Source of the DNA: Vibrio amylolyticus
Lineage (GTDB): Bacteria; Pseudomonadota; Gammaproteobacteria; Enterobacterales; Vibrionaceae
NCBI RefSeq assembly: GCF_023145695.1
Contig: NZ_JAJHVV010000002.1
Coordinates: forward strand, 310,001-374,000
Length of the DNA: 64,000 nucleotides
Direction: 5' to 3'
Shown here piece by piece: positions 23,435 through 32,343 of the stretch. Each line of letters begins with the position of its first letter. The first letter of the stretch is position 1. The notes beneath the pieces are model-generated. The model worked only from the letters and a program-made list of their open reading frames with translations, searched no databases and was not told where the DNA came from. A program made the translations under genes and the position numbers.

Positions 23435-24340
23435 ATGAATAAATGGCCAAGTTTGAAGCAGCTTCATTATCTCGTCACACTACATGAAACTCGTCACTTT
23501 AGTGATGCGGCTGAGAAGTGTTTTGTCAGTCAATCTACACTGAGTAAAGGCATTCAAAACCTTGAAGAGCTAATTGGGTGCCCTTTATATGAGAAGAAAG
23601 ACAAAAAGAGTCCACTCGTCTTTACTCTGGCGGGGGAGATGGTTGTCGAGCAGGGACGTGAGCTACTCGCCAAAGGGCAAGATCTCGTTGAGCTAGGTCA
23701 TTTGTGTCATGGAGATAAAATGCAGGGGCAATTAAAAGTAGGCTGTATTCCTACTATTGCGCCATTCTTGCTATGTGATTTGGTTCAAGAGGTTAATAGA
23801 AGCTTCCCGCACCTGAATTTGCTATTAAGAGAAGACACCACAACAAACCTTTTAGCGGCGCTTCGTCATGGTGAGCTTGATGTTCTTATTCTCGCGTTGC
23901 CGGTCGATATTGATGGCATGCACAGTAAAATAGTAGGGCAAGATCCATTTAGAATGGTCATAAGTCGCAATCAAGCTGATGCGATTCGCGTGCCTATTCG
24001 CTACGATGATTTACCCAATGAATCGGTCTTCCTACTAGAGAAAGAGCACTGCTTAACTGAGCACGCCGTTTCAGCCTGTAAGTTAACAGATAAAGAGAAG
24101 ATCAATCCGTTTAGTGCAACGAGCTTGCATACCTTAGTACAAATGGTGGCAAACGGGCTCGGAACGACCTTTATTCCTCAAATGGCGATTGAACACGGCT
24201 TGTTAGAAAACCAGAATCTCGTTGTTATTGATCCTCCCGGGCAACAAGCCTATCGCAATATTGGACTTGTATGGCGTCCTAGTTCATCTCGAACGAAGAC
24301 ATTTAATCAGTTAGCCGATGTGGTTTCTGAGTTACTTTAA
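23435..24340 (+). CDS. OxyR-type peroxide sensor (OxyR2-like LysR regulator)
   Basis: A 301-residue LysR-family regulator. The winged helix is MNKWPSLKQLHYLVTLHETRHFSDAAEKCFVSQSTLSKGIQNLE, in short form LKQLHYLVTL and SQSTLSKGI. The redox pair is C206 and C215 (EHCLTEHAVSAC), nine residues apart like C199/C208 of E. coli OxyR. Residue 204 is Glu; in Vibrio vulnificus, OxyR2 with Glu204 is described as hypersensitive to peroxide while OxyR1 has Gly. The neighbouring divergent peroxiredoxin is the expected target. No strong ribosome-binding site is seen before the ATG. Confidence 0.9.
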   Translation: MNKWPSLKQLHYLVTLHETRHFSDAAEKCFVSQSTLSKGIQNLEELIGCPLYEKKDKKSPLVFTLAGEMVVEQGRELLAKGQDLVELGHLCHGDKMQGQLKVGCIPTIAPFLLCDLVQEVNRSFPHLNLLLREDTTTNLLAALRHGELDVLILALPVDIDGMHSKIVGQDPFRMVISRNQADAIRVPIRYDDLPNESVFLLEKEHCLTEHAVSACKLTDKEKINPFSATSLHTLVQMVANGLGTTFIPQMAIEHGLLENQNLVVIDPPGQQAYRNIGLVWRPSSSRTKTFNQLADVVSELL

Positions 24341-24348
24341 CCATTTAT

Positions 24349-25245
24349 TTAGAGTGCGCTCTCTTTCACTATCGATGCAATCTCTTGGTGGAGAATTTGC
24401 TGCAAAGGGGCGTCTCGTTTGCCTAATTTGCAGCAACTAACCAACTTTATAGGGATCAGAGCACTGTTGGGAACATCCACTTCTTGCATGTTTTCAAGCA
24501 TGCACTGCCTTGAATACGGCGCTGCAAATTTACCTTGCTGAAGTAAGTTAATACATGTGCTGATGTCATCGACAATGAAAGGAGTAAACACATCGATTTT
24601 TAATGAATCAAACTGGCTACTGAATTTGAACTTCTCATCATTCCAACCGGGTGTTCGAGTAAAAATAAATGGCCAGTGTCTTATTGCTTTCCAGTGAGCA
24701 CTTTTGTGTTTACTTCCAATCACAACCGTTAGTGTGTCATCAATAATTGTCCGTTGGTATACGTCTGCAGATAGGTTTGATGACATAGCATATAAGCCAA
24801 TATCTATCTCATCTTCTATTAGGTTTTTCGGAGTTTGGTTGTTCCAAGTACTCATTTCAACTTGGGAACTTGGGAAGAGACTTCGCATTCGCGCCAATAT
24901 TTCTGCGCCATACTTAGCCATCGGTTGCGCTAGCATTGAGATATGTATTGGTGCGGTGTAACTGGACGGTTCAAAGTCGTCAAATTCTAGGGCTTCATGA
25001 ACCAGTGCTAGTGCGCCCTTTAGCTTAGGGTAAATACTTCGTGTGTAGTGGGTAGGTATTAAACCCTCTGAAGAACGAACAAAGAGTGTCTTTCCCAGAG
25101 CTTCGCTGGCTTTAGCAAGTGATTTACTGATCGCGCTATCGGTCCGGCCAAGTTTTCTTCCTACAGCTTTCAAAGACTTCAATTCATACATCAAAACAAC
25201 TATTCGCAGTAGGTTTAAATCAACATCTAGTTTCCTTTTGTTCAA
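24349..25245 (-). CDS. LysR-family transcriptional regulator
   Basis: A 298-residue regulator of the LeuO-like LysR subgroup. DLNLLRIVVLMYELKSLKAVGRKLGRTDSAISKSLAKASEALG is the helix-turn-helix (residues 8-50), with DLNLLRI and SAISKSL as landmarks; the effector domain starts near residue 95. The start is TTG at 25245 with GAGGA upstream. It is divergent from the DUF1254/DUF1214 gene across 117 bases, the usual LysR-target layout, so that gene is its likely target. It ends 8 bases from the convergent oxyR-like gene with no terminator between. The inducer is unknown. Confidence 0.85.
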   Translation of the reverse strand: MNKRKLDVDLNLLRIVVLMYELKSLKAVGRKLGRTDSAISKSLAKASEALGKTLFVRSSEGLIPTHYTRSIYPKLKGALALVHEALEFDDFEPSSYTAPIHISMLAQPMAKYGAEILARMRSLFPSSQVEMSTWNNQTPKNLIEDEIDIGLYAMSSNLSADVYQRTIIDDTLTVVIGSKHKSAHWKAIRHWPFIFTRTPGWNDEKFKFSSQFDSLKIDVFTPFIVDDISTCINLLQQGKFAAPYSRQCMLENMQEVDVPNSALIPIKLVSCCKLGKRDAPLQQILHQEIASIVKESAL

Positions 25246-25362
25246 GTCTGTATTTCCTCACTATCCAGTAATTCAAATTATCATAGCTCTGTTTTCGACA
25301 TAACAGCAAGAACCTAGCGAGCTGTCGTCGAGTAAATTGTTAAGTTATCAAAAGGTAATATT

Positions 25363-26787
25363 ATGAAAAAGACACTACTTGCAGCGGCGATAGCAGCGTT
25401 ATCAGTCAATGTTATGGCGGCAGAAGCTCCGGCTGGCTATCCAACTCAAGACACAAATGCTGTTTATGCACAGATGGATCTAGAAAATTTGACTCGAGCA
25501 TTTACAGATTTGCAACCTGAAGCGGCGTTTATGTCACTTTACCATTCCTATTTAGATTCTGGGTCTACCGAGCAAAATATAGGGATAATGGAGACGTCCG
25601 TTGATCCAAGGCAGATTGTACTTACTGCTAATTCTGAAACTATCTATGCGGTTCACCCTGTTAATCTTGATGCTCAAGGGGGCGCTGTCGTATTGGAGGT
25701 CCCAGCAGGTGTGATGGGCATGGCGAATGGCCCCGGTTGGACTTCGTTCGCTGATTTTGGCTTAACCGGTCCAGATCAAGGTGTGGGTGCAACGTATTTG
25801 CTGACCAGTCCAAGCTGGGAAGGGGAAGTTCCGGAGGGCATGATTCACTCACCGTCACCTAGTAACACTATTGTCTGGCTGATTCGAGGCTTTCAAAAAG
25901 AAGACGGCATGGCAGGAGCAGTAAAAGATCTTCAACAGGGTATTCGTACCTATTCGTTGAACGATATAGACAACCCACCTGAAACGACGTTTTATAACAC
26001 ATCCGCGCCTGTTTATGATGACGGTGGCTTTCAAGATATGTTATTTCAGGATAGTGATATCCCTAAATTGATTAAATCCTATTATGAGCTTAATGGCTAC
26101 AATGAAGAGAAGCATCACTATAATACAGCACATTTATATCATGCAGGTTTTTTCGATGGCACCGTTGACCCAAAACTTCTAGAGCAAGCGATTGATACGG
26201 CATGGCAACGAGTGCTTACTATGTCATTTAACAATCGAGAGGCGACTGCTTATCGATGGCAGGACAGCAACTGGGCTTTACCAAATACAACAATCGATGA
26301 GAATTGGACTCATGCGTCGTTTGATATGATTGACCCTGTCGCGCAAATGGTTTGGTCTCATCAAGCCACCTTTACTTCTGCTGCCATGACTCGCCCACCA
26401 AAAGGAGCAGGTGCGATATATGTGGCTGCGTATAAAGATAGCGATGGAAATTATTTAAACGGGTCTAACTGTTACGAGCTTAATGTTCCAGCAAACGTAC
26501 CTTATAGCAACTTCTGGTCATTGGTCACCTATAATGCTACAGAGCGTTCAATGATACAGAATGAGCAGTTTCAGTGGGGAGTAAATAGCTACATGGAAGA
26601 TCTGGTGCAAAACCAAGATGGCTCTTACACTCTCCATTGGGGGATGAATGCAGGCACGGATACCAACTCTATTCAAACCAATGACAATGAGGGTTTTTTC
26701 CCATACTTTAGAATCTACGGCCCAACAGACGCTTGGTACGATAAGAGTTGGGTGCTACCTAATATCGAAAAAGTCGCTTGTCAGTAG
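25363..26787 (+). CDS. Secreted DUF1254/DUF1214 domain protein
   Basis: A 474-residue exported protein of unknown biochemical function. Residues 1-20 are a signal peptide ending MAAEA. A DUF1254 region (about 45-185) includes SVDPRQIVLTANSETIYAVHPVNL. A DUF1214 region (about 355-470) includes YKDSDGNYLNGSNCYELNVP, FWSLVTYN and the C-terminal PYFRIYGPTDAWYDKSWVLP. These domains commonly occur together in periplasmic proteins. The region upstream is shared with a divergent LysR gene. A strong terminator follows 35 bases after the stop. Confidence 0.85.
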   Translation: MKKTLLAAAIAALSVNVMAAEAPAGYPTQDTNAVYAQMDLENLTRAFTDLQPEAAFMSLYHSYLDSGSTEQNIGIMETSVDPRQIVLTANSETIYAVHPVNLDAQGGAVVLEVPAGVMGMANGPGWTSFADFGLTGPDQGVGATYLLTSPSWEGEVPEGMIHSPSPSNTIVWLIRGFQKEDGMAGAVKDLQQGIRTYSLNDIDNPPETTFYNTSAPVYDDGGFQDMLFQDSDIPKLIKSYYELNGYNEEKHHYNTAHLYHAGFFDGTVDPKLLEQAIDTAWQRVLTMSFNNREATAYRWQDSNWALPNTTIDENWTHASFDMIDPVAQMVWSHQATFTSAAMTRPPKGAGAIYVAAYKDSDGNYLNGSNCYELNVPANVPYSNFWSLVTYNATERSMIQNEQFQWGVNSYMEDLVQNQDGSYTLHWGMNAGTDTNSIQTNDNEGFFPYFRIYGPTDAWYDKSWVLPNIEKVACQ

Positions 26788-26822
26788 TTTTTCAACGCAA
26801 TCCTCTAAAGGAAAAAAAATGT

Positions 26823-26860
26823 AGCTACTACCATAGAGTTTGGTCGTAGCTCTTTTTTTT
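26823..26860 (+). terminator. Terminator after the DUF1254/DUF1214 gene
   Basis: AGCTACTACCA and TGGTCGTAGCT form an 11-bp stem with one mismatch and a 7-base loop, followed by eight T. An A run on the left suggests it also works in reverse. Confidence 0.88.
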
Positions 26861-26970
26861 CTTTATCCTACCTAAATGCGCACTGTGTTTTGTGTTATTT
26901 GCAGAATATTATTCTGATAGTTAACTTTAACTTGTAAAATTTTACAGGCTTTTATTTCTGAACCTTTCAT

Positions 26971-26994
26971 AACATTGTGAAACTTCACAATGTT
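26971..26994. promoter_or_regulatory. Perfect 11-bp inverted repeat upstream of aceB
   Basis: AACATTGTGAA and TTCACAATGTT are separated by only AC, making a 24-base near-continuous palindrome. The 2-base spacer is too tight for an RNA hairpin, so a dimeric DNA-binding protein is more likely. I do not recognise the motif. Confidence 0.5.
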
Positions 26995-27129
26995 AATTTT
27001 ACATATCAAACTAATGGCAACGTTTAATTGTTCCTCGTCATCCCCTCTCCGCACTTATGTAACAAGGCTTTCCTTCGGGTTAGGCGATTTCATACACCCG
27101 TTTTAAACGTATTTTCCTGTAAATTTGGT

Positions 27130-27144
27130 TGTAATTAAATTACG
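27130..27144. promoter_or_regulatory. HexR-type operator upstream of aceB
   Basis: TGTAATTAAATTACG differs by one end base from the palindromic HexR consensus (TGTAATWWWATTACA). HexR is the RpiR-type regulator of central carbon metabolism in Shewanella and Vibrio, and glyoxylate-shunt genes are among its known targets. It lies 340 bases upstream of the aceB ATG. Confidence 0.65.
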
Positions 27145-27484
27145 TAATAACTTACACGTTGAGTGCAAAAATCAATCACTTGTTTCAAACGGGATAAAAC
27201 TTCGAATTTAACTTTTTGTTAACTTTAGAGCTGTTGCTCCATGTTGGTTTGATGTAAGTTAAATAACAGCTTGGTAAGGGTTTATAAGACTTATGTCTAG
27301 TTTGTTAAGCCTTGAAAAACAGTTCTTTCTAAGTGAAGGTATAGACAAGGAAGCCCAAGAAACGAGAGAAAACCAAAAATATAAGTAATGTTATTTTGTG
27401 GTTTTAAAGTTACAAAAGGTGGTTTGAGTTTTGGATTGATGGATTAACTGACATCGAATAATAAAAGTTTTAAGGAAGAGAAAT

Positions 27485-29125
27485 ATGCTTGCTCCAGTTT
27501 CAGAAAAAAGACAGAAACAGAATACGAATACTGAAACCCAAGAAGGCCTGCTTGAAGTGTTGAGTGAAGTTCTACCTGAGCATCAATCTATTTTCCCTGT
27601 TGAAGCCCAAACCCTTTTATCTGAGTTGTGTGGGAAGTTCGCCAAGAGAGTTGATAGTTTGCTTGTTGCTCGCCAACAGCGTCAGCAAAAAATCGATCAA
27701 GGCGAACTGCCCGACTTTCAAGAGGATACGCAAGATATCCGAGAAGGCAGCTGGAAGATATTAGGTATTCCTAGTGATCTTCAAGATCGCCGTGTTGAAA
27801 TTACTGGACCAACTGATCGTAAGATGGTGATTAATGCTCTGAATGCCAACGTAAAAGTATTCATGGCTGACTTTGAAGATTCCATGTCACCGGCTTGGGG
27901 CAAGGTGCTTGATGGACAAGTTAATTTGCGTGATGCGATTAATGGAAGTATCAGCTACACCAACCCAAGTAATGGCAAGCATTATCAACTCACAGACGAT
28001 CCCGCAACACTAATCTGTCGCGTACGTGGCCTGCATTTAACAGAGAAACACGTTAGCTTTAATGGAGAGGTAATTCCTGGAGCGCTATTTGATTTTGCTC
28101 TGTATTTCTTTAATAACTACAAAGTCTTACTAGCTAAAGGCAGTGGCCCTTATTTTTATATTCCAAAGCTTCAATCACATAATGAAGCGAAGTGGTGGAG
28201 CGACGTGTTCCACTTTACGGAAGAGTACTTCGGTTTAGATACCGGAACCATCAAAGCCACGGTGCTAATTGAAACCTTACCTGCTGTGTTTGAGATGAAT
28301 GAAATATTGTTCGCGATGAAAGAGCATATCGTTGGTCTCAACTGTGGCCGCTGGGATTACATCTTCAGCTACATTAAAACACTTAAGAACTACCCTGACC
28401 GCATCCTGCCTGATAGACAAGTTGTGACTATGGAGAAGTCTTTCTTAAATGCTTATTCAAGATTGCTAGTGAGAACCTGTCATCAGCGAGGCGCTTTTGC
28501 AATGGGAGGGATGGCCGCCTTTATCCCAGCAAAAGATCCGGTCGCGAACCAACAAGTACTCGATAAGATCCAACACGATAAATCGCTTGAAGCGAATAAT
28601 GGACACGATGGTACTTGGGTGGCGCATCCGGGCCTTGCTGATACAGCGCTCGAAGTATTCGATGCCAAGTTTGGTGAGCGTATCAACCAATTAGATATCT
28701 CTCGAAGTGATGATGCGCCTATTACCGCGAAAGAACTGCTTGAGCCTTGTTCTGGTGAACGAACCGAAAAAGGCATGCGACATAACATCCGTGTGGCGCT
28801 GCAATACATCGAAGCATGGATCTCTGGCAATGGCTGTGTACCTATTTACGGAATGATGGAAGATGCGGCAACCGCAGAAATATCTCGCGCTTCCATCTGG
28901 CAGTGGATTAAACACGGTAAAGATTTAGATAACGGACAAACCGTCACTAAAGCTTTGTTTGAAGAGTATCTCGCTGAAGAAATTGAAGTTGTGAAGCAAG
29001 AGGTGGGAGAAGACAGATTCAACAGCGGACGTTTTGATGAAGCTTCGAAATTGATGGCCAAATTGACCACCAGTGATGAACTGACCGATTTCTTAACCGT
29101 TCCAGGTTATGACTACTTGGACTAA
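27485..29125 (+). CDS. aceB: Malate synthase A
   Basis: A 546-residue enzyme condensing glyoxylate and acetyl-CoA to malate in the glyoxylate shunt. VFMADFEDSMSPAWGKVLDGQVNLRDA, RVRGLHLTEKHV, LIETLPAVFEMNEILFAMKEHIVGLNCGRWDYIFSYIKTL and the catalytic region GNGCVPIYGMMEDAATAEISRASIWQW are all characteristic. E. coli AceB is 533 residues. AAGGAAGAG precedes the ATG. aceA follows 166 bases downstream; no aceK is present after it, unlike E. coli. Confidence 0.97.
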   Translation: MLAPVSEKRQKQNTNTETQEGLLEVLSEVLPEHQSIFPVEAQTLLSELCGKFAKRVDSLLVARQQRQQKIDQGELPDFQEDTQDIREGSWKILGIPSDLQDRRVEITGPTDRKMVINALNANVKVFMADFEDSMSPAWGKVLDGQVNLRDAINGSISYTNPSNGKHYQLTDDPATLICRVRGLHLTEKHVSFNGEVIPGALFDFALYFFNNYKVLLAKGSGPYFYIPKLQSHNEAKWWSDVFHFTEEYFGLDTGTIKATVLIETLPAVFEMNEILFAMKEHIVGLNCGRWDYIFSYIKTLKNYPDRILPDRQVVTMEKSFLNAYSRLLVRTCHQRGAFAMGGMAAFIPAKDPVANQQVLDKIQHDKSLEANNGHDGTWVAHPGLADTALEVFDAKFGERINQLDISRSDDAPITAKELLEPCSGERTEKGMRHNIRVALQYIEAWISGNGCVPIYGMMEDAATAEISRASIWQWIKHGKDLDNGQTVTKALFEEYLAEEIEVVKQEVGEDRFNSGRFDEASKLMAKLTTSDELTDFLTVPGYDYLD

Positions 29126-29291
29126 GTAAAACTTGAACAAGATTAACTAGAAAAACCAATAACGTGAAATCAACCTTCGGACGCGGAGCTGCTTACCGTA
29201 AATAATTAGCACTGCTACGAAATGGAAGACCAATGCGCGTGTCGTTCACCAGAGAGTAAACACATAGCGCACTACTTAAGAGGGAAACACC

Positions 29292-30605
29292 ATGACATTA
29301 ACTCGACGCCAACAAATCGAAGCTCTAGAAAAAGACTGGGCAACTAATCCACGCTGGAAAAATGTTAAGCGTACTTATACAGCAGAAGAGGTGGTTGATC
29401 TTCGTGGTTCAGTTGTCCCTGCCAATACACTTGCACAACGTGGTGCGGATAAGCTGTGGTCATTGGTCAATGGTGACGCTAAAAAAGGTTACGTGAATTG
29501 TTTGGGTGCGCTAACGGGTGGTCAAGCGGTGCAGCAAGCGAAAGCGGGCATTGAAGCCATTTATCTTTCAGGTTGGCAGGTGGCGGCGGATAATAATACC
29601 GCGTCAACCATGTATCCAGACCAATCACTTTACCCAGTGGACTCAGTGCCATCAGTTGTGAAACGTATTAATAATTCGTTCCGACGTGCTGACCAAATTC
29701 AGTGGTCGGCAGGCATTACTCCCCAAGATGAAGCTGGTCTAGATTATTTTCTACCAATCGTTGCTGATGCGGAAGCTGGTTTTGGTGGTGTTTTGAACGC
29801 GTACGAACTAATGAAAAACATGATTGAATCTGGTGCGGCGGGTGTTCACTTTGAAGATCAACTAGCATCAGTGAAAAAATGCGGCCACATGGGCGGTAAG
29901 GTACTGGTTCCAACACAAGAAGCGGTACAAAAGCTCACAGCTGCTCGTCTTGCGGCTGATGTAGCTGGTACAACAACACTAGTGATTGCGCGTACCGATG
30001 CAAACGCTGCTGACCTACTGACATCTGACTGTGACCCTTATGATAGCGACTTCATCCAAGGTGAGCGTACAGCTGAAGGTTTTTACAAAGTGGATGCGGG
30101 CATCAATCAAGCGATTTCTCGTGGTCTAGCTTATGCTCCTTATGCTGATTTAATCTGGTGTGAGACGGCGACACCTTGTTTAGAAGAAGCGCGTAAATTT
30201 GCTGAAGCGATCCATGCTAAGTACCCAGATCAGCTGCTAGCGTATAACTGTTCTCCATCATTTAACTGGGAGAAAAACCTAGACTCAGAGACCATTGCTA
30301 AGTTCCAGCAAGAGCTGTCGGACATGGGCTACAAGTACCAATTCATTACTTTAGCGGGCATTCATAACATGTGGTACAACATGTTTGAACTAGCACACTC
30401 TTATGCACAAGGTGAAGGGATGCGTCACTATGTTGAGAAAGTTCAGCGCCCTGAATTTGAAGCGGCAGATAAAGGCTATACGTTCGTGGCTCACCAACAA
30501 GAAGTAGGTACTGGTTACTTTGATCGTATGACCAATACGATTCAAGGCGGTAACTCATCAGTAACGGCACTAACAGGGTCAACGGAAGAAGAGCAGTTTA
30601 AATAA
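29292..30605 (+). CDS. aceA: Isocitrate lyase
   Basis: A 437-residue enzyme cleaving isocitrate to succinate and glyoxylate, the branch point from the TCA cycle. The active-site signature [14 protein letters not shown] carries the catalytic Cys, and [21 protein letters not shown] and NCSPSFNW are substrate- and metal-binding landmarks. Length is close to E. coli AceA (434). A GAGGG ribosome-binding site lies before the ATG. It is co-oriented with aceB and ends at a strong terminator. The kinase/phosphatase gene aceK is absent downstream. Confidence 0.97.
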   Translation: MTLTRRQQIEALEKDWATNPRWKNVKRTYTAEEVVDLRGSVVPANTLAQRGADKLWSLVNGDAKKGYVNCLGALTGGQAVQQAKAGIEAIYLSGWQVAADNNTASTMYPDQSLYPVDSVPSVVKRINNSFRRADQIQWSAGITPQDEAGLDYFLPIVADAEAGFGGVLNAYELMKNMIESGAAGVHFEDQLASVKKCGHMGGKVLVPTQEAVQKLTAARLAADVAGTTTLVIARTDANAADLLTSDCDPYDSDFIQGERTAEGFYKVDAGINQAISRGLAYAPYADLIWCETATPCLEEARKFAEAIHAKYPDQLLAYNCSPSFNWEKNLDSETIAKFQQELSDMGYKYQFITLAGIHNMWYNMFELAHSYAQGEGMRHYVEKVQRPEFEAADKGYTFVAHQQEVGTGYFDRMTNTIQGGNSSVTALTGSTEEEQFK

Positions 30606-30659
30606 CAAGCCCCCAATCCACTACAAAAGCGTCATTATAATAACGATGTAACACTGTTT

Positions 30660-30689
30660 GAGCAGCCTAATTCTAGGCTGCTCTTTTTT
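30660..30689 (+). terminator. Terminator after aceA
   Basis: GAGCAGCCTA and TAGGCTGCTC form a 10-bp perfect stem with an ATTC loop, followed by six T. Confidence 0.92.
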
Positions 30690-30757
30690 GTTTTTATAGT
30701 TTAAAACTGGCTCAATTTCCGTTGAACCTTTGTTGATTTAATGGGTTGCTAGAACCT

Positions 30758-31489
30758 TTATAGAGTAGTTTGTGACAGGAATCGAGTGAAGGCTTGCCAT
30801 GAGTCTTTATCTGCCTGTTCTCTATAACGCTCAGAGCCGAAGACTGTGAAGGCGTGAGGTGCGCCTCCATAACTGATCATTTCATGAGAGATACCTGCGT
30901 TTTCTAGCTCAACGGCCAAGTCAGCAAATTGCTGCATTGAAATTGCTTTGTCTGCGCTACCATGAAGTATCAGAAGTGGGGCTGACGTGTTTTCATAAGA
31001 TTGCCCTTCGGGTGTCGCTAAACCGCCATGAAATGTTACAAAGCCTTTCGCTTCCATTCCTGCCCTTGCTGATTCCAGAACCGCCGCTCCGCCAAAACAG
31101 TAACCCATCACAACCGTGTTGGTTTTATCTCCTCCTAAAGTAGCTGCTTGATTTAAGCTAGCTTGCATTAGCGTTCTTAACTTAACACGGTCTTTATAGA
31201 GTTCACCTGTGTGCTGTTTTTTGTCTTCCACTTTGGTTGGGCGAACGCCTTTACCAAAGAGATCGGCGGCAAAAACGTTATATCCGAGATCATTGAGCAT
31301 TTCTGCTCGTTTTATTTCATAGTCTGTGAGCCCATCCCAGTCATGAATAAGTAAGACGAGCGGCGCATTATCAGACACTTTTGACCAATGACCTTCATAC
31401 GATAGACCGTCAACGTCATAGGTTATAGATTGGCCCGCTGATACCGATGAGGCGATGAACAATAATTGGATAAAGATTAGACGCAGCAT
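30758..31489 (-). CDS. Secreted dienelactone hydrolase family protein
   Basis: A 243-residue alpha/beta hydrolase. Residues 1-18 look like a signal peptide (SSVSAGQS), so it is probably periplasmic, unlike classical cytoplasmic dienelactone hydrolases. The nucleophile elbow GYCFGGAAVLE has Cys as nucleophile, as in the DLH family; HGSADKAIS supplies the Asp and GAPHAFTVFG the His. Substrate unknown; family members hydrolyse dienelactones and other esters. It stands alone, convergent with aceA and 84 bases from the CBS gene upstream. Confidence 0.85.
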   Translation of the reverse strand: MLRLIFIQLLFIASSVSAGQSITYDVDGLSYEGHWSKVSDNAPLVLLIHDWDGLTDYEIKRAEMLNDLGYNVFAADLFGKGVRPTKVEDKKQHTGELYKDRVKLRTLMQASLNQAATLGGDKTNTVVMGYCFGGAAVLESARAGMEAKGFVTFHGGLATPEGQSYENTSAPLLILHGSADKAISMQQFADLAVELENAGISHEMISYGGAPHAFTVFGSERYREQADKDSWQAFTRFLSQTTL

Positions 31490-31573
31490 AATTCCCTCCT
31501 AGATTGCTTTAGCAAGTGTAGTTGGGAATTAGCTATTTTCATTTAAAGATTAAACATTTAATCCTTAACTGGG

Positions 31574-32017
31574 TTAGCTGTCGATCTCTTCGGGTTCTAT
31601 CTCTTCCTGAAGTTCAAGAAGGTTAATGGCAATGGAAACAAAATCACTGTCGGTAATAATGCCAACGAGTTCGCCATTCTCCACGATAGGTAAACAGCCC
31701 ACTTTATGTTTTTGCATATACTTTGCGCTTTCTTTTAATCCCGCGCACGGTGATACCGTCATGATACTGGTGTGCATCACATCATTCAGTGGTGTGGATA
31801 GGGTATAAGACTGATCGCTAGGTACTTTTTGTAAGCTTGATTCTTGCGCTGACAGTACATCTCGTTGGGTGATGATACCGAGTAGTTTTCGTTCTGCATC
31901 GACAACTGGAATATGGCGAATATCAAGCGCCTCCATCATGTTTTTTGCATCAGCCAGTGTATGAGAGCGTAACAGTGTATGAGGGTTACGGGTCATCATG
32001 TCTTCGACTTTAATCAT
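31574..32017 (-). CDS. CBS-domain protein
   Basis: A 147-residue protein made of two CBS motifs (about residues 1-60 and 75-135) forming one Bateman module. KVEDMMTRNPHTL, DIRHIPVVDAERKLLGIITQRDVL, and the second copy VGCLPIVENGELVGIITDSDFVSI are diagnostic. Such modules bind adenine nucleotides or SAM and usually regulate a partner; no fused catalytic domain is present, so the partner is unknown. It ends in an acidic tail (EEIEPEEIDS). It lies between a dienelactone hydrolase gene and the divergent queA. Confidence 0.9.
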   Translation of the reverse strand: MIKVEDMMTRNPHTLLRSHTLADAKNMMEALDIRHIPVVDAERKLLGIITQRDVLSAQESSLQKVPSDQSYTLSTPLNDVMHTSIMTVSPCAGLKESAKYMQKHKVGCLPIVENGELVGIITDSDFVSIAINLLELQEEIEPEEIDS

Positions 32018-32343
32018 ATTCGCCTCCTGCTTATTAGCTGTACTTTATGACTATAGTTTTTTTTCCAGATTTTAGTTGGGAGCTAGTTCGTTTTGCCGTG
32101 TATTTTTTTAAGAATCGGACGTAACTTTGACCTATGTTATTTTTGATGCATATAGTCTAAAAAAATCGCTATAGACGCGACAAAACTTGCTATTAAATCT
32201 AAGGAATCTATACTGTTCGGCTGCGAAAAAACCATCGCTTATTGTTCTGTTTTTATTGACAGCTGTGTTTCTCGATGATGGTAACGGTTTTCGCTGACGG
32301 CTCTATTTTTGAGCACGGATTTTCACTAGATAAGACGACTAAC
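32018..32343. other. Divergent promoter region between the CBS gene and queA
   Basis: A 326-base gap with no gene. An in-frame extension of queA to ATG 32275 exists, but the extra 23 residues are not seen in the family. T-rich runs occur near 32055 and 32103; I find no clear operator. Confidence 0.5.

Larger units (their letters stand above)
26788..27484. other. Long leader region upstream of aceB (no gene)
   Basis: This 697-base gap contains the terminator of the preceding gene (26823-26860), a perfect inverted repeat (26971-26994) and a HexR-type site (27130-27144). No credible coding frame is present; a 60-codon minus-strand frame here crosses the inverted repeat and has no family resemblance. 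Confidence 0.65.

Noticed and set aside
26872..27054. A 60-codon minus-strand frame in the aceB leader
   Set aside because: It crosses the perfect palindrome at 26971-26994 and has no ribosome-binding site or family resemblance.
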